NCBI RefSeq assembly: GCF_017745215.1
Contig: NZ_JAGHZV010000007.1
Coordinates: 154,969-218,968 of the forward strand
Origin: Sphingomonas sp.
Lineage (GTDB): Bacteria; Pseudomonadota; Alphaproteobacteria; Sphingomonadales; Sphingomonadaceae
Direction: 5' to 3'
DNA: 64,000 nt
The first letter of the stretch is position 1, and every line of letters begins with the position of its first letter. Under the pieces are notes generated by a model. That model saw nothing but the letters and a program-made list of their open reading frames with translations. It ran no database searches and was not told the DNA's origin. This document shows, one piece after another, positions 58,208-64,000 of the stretch. A program made the translations under genes and the position numbers.

Positions 58208-58456
58208 ACGCCCACGCCCCTGAACAACCGAGTCGCAGCCTAACGAATAATGCGCCGGGAGTCGCTTGGGGCCTCTACGCTGCGGGTGCGTACGGGGTGG
58301 GACGGCAAGGTAGCGTCAACCATGTGGGGCGCCCCGCCAGAACTTCCGCCTGACGGGCGTCACAACCCCGATGGATTTGCCACCCTGAACTTGGGCGTGC
58401 CATCGGCTGTGCGCGTCGAAAGCAGGTGGGAAGGGGGAGGCGCTGCCTCTTAAGCC
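58208..58456. other. Gap without a recognised gene
   Basis: About 250 nt between the helical protein and the 80-bp element (393 nt to the next gene). Short open frames are present but have no supporting ribosome-binding site or family. It includes GGGGCGCCCC-like self-complementary tracts only. Confidence 0.5.
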
Positions 58457-58536
58457 GTCATCCCGGCGAAAGCCGGGACCCAGGGCCGCGAGCGACGTCC
58501 TCCGCAACCCTGGGTCCCGGCTTTCGCCGGGATGAC
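58457..58536. repeat. Dispersed 80-bp palindromic element
   Basis: GTCATCCCGGCGAAAGCCGG... to ...TTTCGCCGGGATGAC with inner GACCCAGGG / CCCTGGGTC arms. It lies downstream of the GH5 gene. Confidence 0.9.
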
Positions 58537-58600
58537 GGTGGGTTTTGGTCGAAGAGACGCCACTCCGTCACCGTGCCTCACCATTGATGGCAAAAGGCGC

Positions 58601-59734
58601 TCAAGGCGTCGTCGTGGTCGTGATCGCCTCGACCAGTCCCGGCAGCCAGGTCCCGCTCTGGTCGCGCAGCCGGAAGGTGTTGGTATAGGCCCAGGCGCAG
58701 GTCTGGATGCCGATCGAGGCATAGGCCGCGCTCATCTGCCGATAGTAGAGGATGCGCTGGTCGAGCGGGATGCCGGTGTCGTCGATCGCGCCATATTCGC
58801 CGACGAACGGCACCCGGCCCGTGCGCGTGATATAGTCGCGGACCTTCTGGAGGTTGGCGTTCAGCCCCGCATAGTCGCTCGCGCTGCCGAAGGTCGTGCC
58901 GAGCGGCGGGGTGGGGGTCACCCAGGTCGCGCCCTGGTGGGTGAAGTTGAACGGGTCGTAGCTGTGGATCGTCGGCACCAGATAAGGATCCGCCGGCAGC
59001 GTGAGCGTCGCGAGCGAATCCACCCCGCTCCAATTCTCGCCGCCGATGATGATCGGGCGCGTCGGGTTGGTGACGCGAATCGCGGTGATCGCGGGGGTGA
59101 GCGTCGCGACGAGGTTGGCGTTGGTGAGATTGCCGTGCGGCTCGTTGATGAGCTCGAACCACACGCTGGACGGCTGCGACTGGAACTCGACCGCGATCTG
59201 CCGCCACATCTCCGCGAGCCGCGTCGTATTGCCCGCCGGATCGGTGAAGAGATCGTCGAAATTGTGCATGTCGATCAGCACGTTGAGCCCGGCGGCGGTG
59301 GCGCCGTCGACGACGTGGCGGACGCGCGCCATGAAGGTCGCGTCGATCGTATAGGGCGCCGCCGACAGCGCATGCCCCGAGAACCACACGGGCAGGCGGA
59401 TCGTCGCGAAGCCCGCGGCCTTGATCGTCGCGAAGTCGCTGTCCTGGATCGCCCGGCCCCAGCTGCCCTCGTTTGGCTGCGCTTCCAGCATGTTGCCCAT
59501 GTTGACGCATTTGCCGAGCGGCACGTGCACGCCCGTGGTCGGCAGCGCCGCGGCGGCGGGGGTGTAGCTGGGCGTGGGGGTCGGCGTGGGGGTCGGCGTC
59601 GGGGTCGGGGTGGGTGTCGGCGTCACGATCGTCCCGCCGCCGCCGCTCGATCCGGTGCCGCTCGCGCCGCCGCCGCACGCAGTCAGGGCCAGCGCGACGA
59701 TGCTCGCCGCCGTGCGCAACATCGGCTTGGTCAT
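58601..59734 (-). CDS. GH5 glycoside hydrolase lipoprotein with Thr-Pro linker
   Basis: A 377-aa lipoprotein (lipobox ALTAC). A Gly/Ser stretch and a (TP) linker of about ten units precede a family 5 TIM barrel (about 65-377). It has GKCVNMGNMLEAQPNEGSWG, FATIRLPVWFSGHAL, NVLIDMHNFDDLF, WFELINEPHGNL (acid/base Glu), HSYDPFNFTHQGA and VPFVGEYGAID (nucleophile Glu). It should cleave beta-1,4-glucan or a related beta-glycan at the outer membrane or cell surface. GAGGAGCAAGAAC lies before the ATG. It is the downstream member of a tandem pair with 59746-60807. Confidence 0.93.
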   Translation of the reverse strand: MTKPMLRTAASIVALALTACGGGASGTGSSGGGGTIVTPTPTPTPTPTPTPTPTPSYTPAAAALPTTGVHVPLGKCVNMGNMLEAQPNEGSWGRAIQDSDFATIKAAGFATIRLPVWFSGHALSAAPYTIDATFMARVRHVVDGATAAGLNVLIDMHNFDDLFTDPAGNTTRLAEMWRQIAVEFQSQPSSVWFELINEPHGNLTNANLVATLTPAITAIRVTNPTRPIIIGGENWSGVDSLATLTLPADPYLVPTIHSYDPFNFTHQGATWVTPTPPLGTTFGSASDYAGLNANLQKVRDYITRTGRVPFVGEYGAIDDTGIPLDQRILYYRQMSAAYASIGIQTCAWAYTNTFRLRDQSGTWLPGLVEAITTTTTP

Positions 59735-59745
59735 GTTCTTGCTCC

Positions 59746-60807
59746 TCAGTAAGCGGGCAGGGTGGCGGTGGTCGCCATCCCGTCCGCGATGCCCGGCTCC
59801 CAGCCGCTGCCGTCGCGCCACAGGTGATAGGTGTTGGTGTAGCCCCAGGCGCAGCTCTGCACGCCCACCGACGCGAACGCCGAAGTGACGAGGCTGTAGT
59901 AGGTCGCGCGCATCGCCACCGGCCGGCTCTCGTGCGCGCCGACCTCGCCGACGAAGGGCACGCGGCCGGTCCGCTCGATGAAGCCCCTGATCCGCGCCGA
60001 GAAGGCCTTGAGCTCGGCGATGTCGGCCGCGGTGCCGAAGTCGGTGCGCACCGCGGGGTTCATCCACGGCGCCTTGTCGAAACCGACGTTCTGCGGGTCG
60101 TAGTAATGGAAGGTGGGGACGATGTTGGGATCGTCGGGGAAGTCGAACTTGAGCATCTCGTCGAAGTTCGCCCATTTCGGCCCGTCGATCACCACCGGGC
60201 GCGTCGGATTGGTCTCGCGCACCGCGGCGAGCGCGGGGTCGATCACCTGGCGCAGGTTCGAGGCGTCGAGCTTGTCGTTGGGCTCGTTGATCAGCTCGAA
60301 AGTGACCGAGCGCGGCGCGTCGGCGAAGGCCGCGCCGATCTGGCGCCACATCGCCGTGAAGCGCGGCGCTTCCCTGAGCGGGTCCTTGAACAGCGCCTCG
60401 TCGGCATAGTGATGCATGTCGACGATCACCGCGAGGCCCTTGGACGAGGCGAGGTCGACGATGTGGCGGACGCGCTGCAGGAACGCGGGATCGATCGTAT
60501 ACGGCGCGTCCTGGCGGGCGTGCGCCGAGAAGCGGACGGGGAAGCGCACCGCGGTGAAGCCCTTCGCGGCGATATTGGCGATGTCCGAATCCCGGAGGTC
60601 GCGGCCCCAGGCGCCGGGGCTGGGCGCGTCGAACATGTTCGAGAGGTTGACGCATTTGCCGAGGCGGAGCGTTGTGCCCCGGGTGGGCGCGGCGGCGGGG
60701 GCGGGAACGAAGGGGTTGGCCTGCTGGGCTGGGGCCGGGCCTGCCAGCGTCGCGGCCGCGATCAACGATAGCGCCACGCGGCGCGCGGCCTGGGCCGGTC
60801 CCGTCAT
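59746..60807 (-). CDS. GH5 glycoside hydrolase, secreted
   Basis: A 353-aa protein with a Sec signal peptide (about 1-28), no lipobox and no TP linker. Its GH5 barrel is parallel to the next gene: GKCVNLSNMFDAPSPGAWGR, FTAVRFPVRFSAHARQDAPY, AVIVDMHHYADEAL, VTFELINEPNDKL (acid/base Glu), HYYDPQNVGFDKAP and VPFVGEVGAHES (nucleophile Glu). It is a paralogue that acts in the periplasm or outside the cell, while its neighbour is membrane-tethered. The genes are 11 nt apart. GGGGAG precedes the ATG. No polysaccharide-uptake receptor is adjacent. Confidence 0.93.
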   Translation of the reverse strand: MTGPAQAARRVALSLIAAATLAGPAPAQQANPFVPAPAAAPTRGTTLRLGKCVNLSNMFDAPSPGAWGRDLRDSDIANIAAKGFTAVRFPVRFSAHARQDAPYTIDPAFLQRVRHIVDLASSKGLAVIVDMHHYADEALFKDPLREAPRFTAMWRQIGAAFADAPRSVTFELINEPNDKLDASNLRQVIDPALAAVRETNPTRPVVIDGPKWANFDEMLKFDFPDDPNIVPTFHYYDPQNVGFDKAPWMNPAVRTDFGTAADIAELKAFSARIRGFIERTGRVPFVGEVGAHESRPVAMRATYYSLVTSAFASVGVQSCAWGYTNTYHLWRDGSGWEPGIADGMATTATLPAY

Positions 60808-60923
60808 CCATCCACTCCCCGTTGCGTGGGACGCCCTCTGTGGCGGAGCGCCTCTGTCAACGTTGCCAGCTTGCACCGGCGGAAACGGATTGCAAGCGAA
60901 TGTTAGCGGTAACTGGTTGCGGG

Positions 60924-61415
60924 TCAGAATTCCGCCCGGGTGACCCCTTCGGCGAGCGTGCCGTAGACGCAGACGGTGCGATCGCCGAAGATCTCGCCGG
61001 CGTCGAACTCGGCATCGAAGCGCCCGCCGCCATGGAAGCCGACCGCGCGGCCGCGCAGTGCGGCCTTGAACTCGGCGGGGCCGAGCACGCCGTAATCGGC
61101 GCAATGTTCGCGCGCGGCGGTCATCAGCTTGGCGACGGCGCAGTCCTTCATCCGGTCCAGCCAGGTGTCGAGATGGTGCTGGAAATCGCGCGCATCGGGC
61201 AGGATCGCTTCGGCGCCGGGCTTGTCGACGGCATGGAGGATGACGCGCACGATCCGCCCGTCGGCGACGCGCCGGTCCTGCTGGAACCAGCCTTGCGCGC
61301 GCTGGAGCCGGAAGCAGCCGACGACGGGGTCGTCGATCTCGCACGGCGGCGGCAGCGGCGGGCGAGGCTCGCGCTGGGTGACGGCATCGATGACGCTGGT
61401 GATGAGGTTGCGCAT
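60924..61415 (-). CDS. Conserved hypothetical protein
   Basis: A 163-aa soluble protein with VGCFRLQRAQGWFQQDRRVA, RDFQHHLDTWLDRMKDCAVA and AEFDAGEIFGDRTVCVYGTL. It has the alpha+beta look of DUF2262/DUF6985-like immunity-type proteins, but I cannot assign it firmly. It starts 8 nt before a run of GC-rich gap sequence and lies 116 nt upstream of the GH5 pair. The real role is unknown. Confidence 0.65.
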   Translation of the reverse strand: MRNLITSVIDAVTQREPRPPLPPPCEIDDPVVGCFRLQRAQGWFQQDRRVADGRIVRVILHAVDKPGAEAILPDARDFQHHLDTWLDRMKDCAVAKLMTAAREHCADYGVLGPAEFKAALRGRAVGFHGGGRFDAEFDAGEIFGDRTVCVYGTLAEGVTRAEF

Positions 61416-61522
61416 ACCGGTGCGGACTCCCGCGAATGGGCTTGGCGGGATGTTCGGTCAGTTCGGGGCGGGAGGCAAGGGGACTATCCGAAAGAGTCCA
61501 GCGGCCATCCCGACGCCCAACC

Positions 61523-61601
61523 GTCATCCCGGCGAAGCCGGGACCCAGGGTTGCAGAGGACATCGCCCCTGGTCCTGGGTCCCGGCTTTCGCCGGAATGA
61601 C
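61523..61601. repeat. Dispersed ~80-bp palindromic element
   Basis: GTCATCCCGGCGAAGCCGGG (one A shorter than other copies) to TTTCGCCGGAATGAC. It lies between the hypothetical gene and the higBA locus. Confidence 0.88.
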
Positions 61602-61628
61602 GGTGTTTCTAGCCGGTATCGAAGGATG

Positions 61629-61967
61629 TCAGGCCGCGCGAGGGACGATCCGGTCCAGCGCGCCATTCAAGGCGCGCTTGGCTTCGAGCAATTCATATTC
61701 ATTCTGGAGCCGCAGGAAGAAGCCTTCGGACATGCCGAAATAACGCGAGAGCCGCAGGTCGAGCTCGGCGTCGATTGTTGGCCGGCCTTCGATCACATCC
61801 GCGATGCGCGCGGCATCAACTCCGATGCTTGCTGCCAGATCGTTCGCGCTCATCTCGAGCGGATCGAGGAACTCGAGCTTCAGCATCTCGCCCGCGTGCG
61901 GATTCTCCAGCCAATCCGCGGGATCGGCAGACCAGGCGCCATCAGTGATAATCGGTGACTTCGACAT
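61629..61967 (-). CDS. higA: HigA-type antitoxin
   Basis: A 112-aa XRE protein: a short N-terminal extension, then NPHAGEMLKLEFLDPLEMSA, ANDLAASIGVDAARIADVIE (helix-turn-helix), GRPTIDAELDLRLSRYFGMS and EGFFLRLQNEYELLEAKRAL. The pattern is that of HigA, which neutralises HigB and represses its own operon. It appears intact and overlaps the 3' end of the disrupted higB by 26 nt. Confidence 0.9.
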   Translation of the reverse strand: MSKSPIITDGAWSADPADWLENPHAGEMLKLEFLDPLEMSANDLAASIGVDAARIADVIEGRPTIDAELDLRLSRYFGMSEGFFLRLQNEYELLEAKRALNGALDRIVPRAA

Positions 61968-62223
61968 CCGCCGTTGCTCCGTCGCGTGGCGTGAAGACGA
62001 TCCGCCACTGACGATTGATCCTGATAGCCTATTGGCCCGCCCGGTCGCCATGCAAGGCATGAAGATCGTTACCGGGCGGGACGCGAAGCTGCGTCCAGTC
62101 CGAGAGTACCTTCATCTCGCGCAGCAGCCGCATCGCCTTGGGCTGGCTCTCGGGCGGAAGCTTGCGACTGCGGATGCCGAGCGCGAGGCGTTCGGTTTCC
62201 TTGTCGGCGAAGCTCAGGATCAT
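61942..62223 (-). pseudogene. higB: HigB-type toxin interrupted by one amber codon
   Basis: It starts MILSFADKETERLALG and continues SRKLPPESQPKAMRLLREMK and LRVPPGNDLHALHGDRAGQ, then TAG (62031-62029), then the frame carries on as AIRINRQWRIVFTPRDG, ATADVEVTDYH and TGA. In HigB/RelE toxins the residue after GDRAGQ is Tyr, so one Tyr-to-TAG substitution would cause this. The removed part contains the core strand (IRINxQWRI) needed for activity. GGAGAAAG lies before the ATG. Truncated at 64 aa, the product should be inactive unless the amber is suppressed. Confidence 0.85.
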
Positions 62224-62312
62224 GGCTTTCTCCATGTCCCACAATTAACGCCGATTGACCTCATCGTTACCGCCGTCAGTCGCATAACCTAGGCACGTAC
62301 CAGTTTGCGGCC

Positions 62313-64000
62313 TCACCCCCGCCCCCCGAACTTCCGCTGCGTCTTCCCGAACCGCGTCTTCCGCGTCCCCGGCTTGCCTTCGTTCGACCGCCCCATCACC
62401 GGCGCCTTGTGCTCGCCCGCCGGCAGCCCGAGCTCCTCCGCCTCCAGCGCCCGGATCTGGTCGCGCAGCCGCCCGGCTTCCTCGAACTCGAGGTTCGACG
62501 CCGCCTCGCGCATCGCCTTCTCCAGATCCTCGATGTACGCGCGCAGGTTATGCCCCACCATGTGCGGGCGATCCGCGTCGATCTCGACCGTCACCTGGTC
62601 CTTGCTCGCCACATGCGCGATGATGTCGCCGATCTGCTTCTTCACGGTCTCGGGCGTGATGCCGTGCTCGGCGTTGTACGCCTCCTGCTTCTCGCGCCGC
62701 CGCCCCGTCTCGGCCAAGGCGCGCTCCATCGAGCCGGTCATCCGGTCGGCATAGAGGATCACGCGGCCCTCGACGTTGCGCGCGGCGCGGCCGATCGTCT
62801 GGATCAGCGACGTCTCCGAGCGCAGGAAGCCCTCCTTGTCGGCATCGAGGATCGCGACGAGGCCGCACTCGGGAATGTCGAGCCCCTCGCGCAGCAGGTT
62901 GATGCCCACCAGCACGTCGAACACGCCCATCCGCAAGTCGCGGATCAGCTCGATGCGCTCCAGCGTCTCGGTGTCGGAATGCATGTAGCGGACCTTCACC
63001 CCCGCCTCGTGCATATACTCGGTCAGGTCCTCGGCCATGCGCTTGGTGAGCGTGGTGACGAGCGTGCGATAGCCGAGCGCGGTGGTCTTCTTGCACTCCT
63101 GGATCAGGTCCTGGACCTGCTCCTCGACCGGCTTGATCTCGACCGGGGGATCGATCAGCCCGGTCGGGCGGATCACCTGCTCGACGAACACGCCGCCCGA
63201 CTGCTCGAGCTCCCACGTCCCCGGGGTCGCCGAGACATAGGTGGTCTGCGGGCGCATCGCGTCCCATTCGTTGAAGCGCAGCGGTCGGTTGTCGATCGCG
63301 CTCGGCAGGCGGAAGCCATATTCGGCGAGCGTGATCTTGCGCTTGTGGTCGCCGCGCGACATGCCGTTGATCTGGCCGATCGTCTGGTGGCTCTCGTCGA
63401 CGAAGAGCAGCGCATTCTCGGGCAGATATTCGAACAGCGTCGGGGGCGGCTCGCCGGGCAGACGGCCGGTGAGGAAGCGCGAGTAGTTCTCGATGCCGGC
63501 GCACGAGCCCGTCGCCGCGATCATCTCGAGGTCGAAGTTGGTGCGCTGCTCCAGCCGCTGGTGCTCGAGCAGCTTGCCCTCGGCCTCGAGCTCCTTCAGC
63601 CGCTCGGTGAGCTCGTGGCGGATTCCCTCCATCGCCTGCTTGAGCGTCGGCCCCGGCGTCACATAGTGCGAATTGGCGAAGACGCGGACATGGTCGAGGC
63701 TCGCGACCTTGCTGCCGGTCAAGGGATCGAACTCGGTGATCGACTCGATCTCCTCGCCGAACATCGAGACGCGCCAGGCGCGGTCCTCGTAGTGGGCCGG
63801 GAAGATCTCGATCACGTCGCCGCGCCGGCGGAAGGTCCCGCGCGTGAAGGCCGCGTCGTTGCGCTTGTACTGAAGGGCCACGAGGTCGGCCATCAGCCGC
63901 CGCTCGTCGACGATCTCGCCGACCGACAGGTCGAACGTCATCGCCGTATAGGTCTCGACCGAGCCGATGCCGTAGATGCAGCTGACCGAGGCGACCACGA
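62313..64000 (-). CDS. uvrB: UvrABC system protein B (3' part, runs off the window)
   Basis: About 562 codons from within the helicase part to the stop. It has [20 protein letters not shown] (motif near the beta-hairpin), [17 protein letters not shown] (DExx-type), [66 protein letters not shown] and QTIGRAARN, ending with a UVR domain ([20 protein letters not shown]). UvrB verifies damage and loads UvrC in nucleotide excision repair. Only the N-terminus and Walker A lie outside. The gene sits beside the higBA locus. Confidence 0.96.
   Translation of the reverse strand, partial: VVASVSCIYGIGSVETYTAMTFDLSVGEIVDERRLMADLVALQYKRNDAAFTRGTFRRRGDVIEIFPAHYEDRAWRVSMFGEEIESITEFDPLTGSKVASLDHVRVFANSHYVTPGPTLKQAMEGIRHELTERLKELEAEGKLLEHQRLEQRTNFDLEMIAATGSCAGIENYSRFLTGRLPGEPPPTLFEYLPENALLFVDESHQTIGQINGMSRGDHKRKITLAEYGFRLPSAIDNRPLRFNEWDAMRPQTTYVSATPGTWELEQSGGVFVEQVIRPTGLIDPPVEIKPVEEQVQDLIQECKKTTALGYRTLVTTLTKRMAEDLTEYMHEAGVKVRYMHSDTETLERIELIRDLRMGVFDVLVGINLLREGLDIPECGLVAILDADKEGFLRSETSLIQTIGRAARNVEGRVILYADRMTGSMERALAETGRRREKQEAYNAEHGITPETVKKQIGDIIAHVASKDQVTVEIDADRPHMVGHNLRAYIEDLEKAMREAASNLEFEEAGRLRDQIRALEAEELGLPAGEHKAPVMGRSNEGKPGTRKTRFGKTQRKFGGRG

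Noticed and set aside
58250..58453. A 67-aa plus-strand frame in the gap before the palindrome
   Set aside because: No ribosome-binding site, no motif and ends at the repeat; not supported.

Overview
The window is GC-rich alphaproteobacterial chromosome and looks like a sphingomonad (Sphingomonas or a close relative). The clues are TonB-dependent receptors with long extracellular loops, methionine synthase split into two genes, an aceA gene divergent from an XRE/IrrE-type fatty-acid regulator, ATGA-overlapping operons, and many short sphingomonad families (DUF2093, a 49-aa basic protein, a PilZ protein). No rRNA, tRNA, CRISPR array, transposase or phage structural gene was seen. Nearly every stretch is coding. 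The longer gaps mostly hold an ~80-bp dispersed palindrome present in seven near-complete copies, plus one divergent full-length copy, one internally deleted copy and one stub.

Layout. 1-6.5 kb: the start of a penicillin-acylase-type enzyme with an ExbD-like duplicated protein, a TonB-dependent receptor, and clpB behind a heat-shock-type promoter. 6.2-14.5 kb: one leftward cluster of a 1069-aa TonB-dependent receptor, a TPR-sulfotransferase, a TPR-aspartyl hydroxylase, a TPR-2OG/Fe(II) oxygenase and a small secreted Cys protein. 14.7-25 kb: envelope and housekeeping genes (M23 peptidase, xseA and purD sharing a CATG start, a vWA protein carrying a TonB-plug-like segment, a HhH membrane protein, a CNNM/CorC protein, an OmpA lipoprotein, tadA). 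25-31 kb: rpmB, a phytase-like esterase, a candidate small RNA, an MHS transporter, an NTF2-like protein and a diguanylate cyclase.

31-38.4 kb: a leftward methionine operon (ArsR-methyltransferase fusion with a 22-bp perfect palindrome in front, metF, metH1, metH2), followed by three tandem paralogues with a cytoplasmic Cys motif, one membrane segment and a Pro-rich tail. 38.5-46 kb: two micro-lipoproteins and an aldo/keto reductase, a PilZ protein, the fatty-acid regulator divergent from aceA, a Doc/AbrB toxin-antitoxin pair and a GPH-type sugar transporter. 46-51.4 kb: acyl-CoA dehydrogenase and SDR, malic enzyme (TTG start), and a spanin-like Rz/Rz1 pair behind a LexA-type box. 51.6-64 kb: mutS with two coupled small genes, glutaminase, PilZ, a short-ORF locus with a perfect Shine-Dalgarno sequence, two GH5 glycosidases, a higBA locus whose toxin has an amber stop, and the 3' part of uvrB.

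Shared themes are outer-membrane uptake of glycans and metal chelates (receptors, GH5 enzymes, GPH transporter), C2 and fatty-acid metabolism (ACAD, SDR, aceA, maeB), one-carbon metabolism (metH/metF), protein quality control and DNA repair (clpB, mutS, xseA, uvrB), and c-di-GMP signalling (GGDEF and two PilZ proteins). All calls come from reading the sequence. No database search was run.
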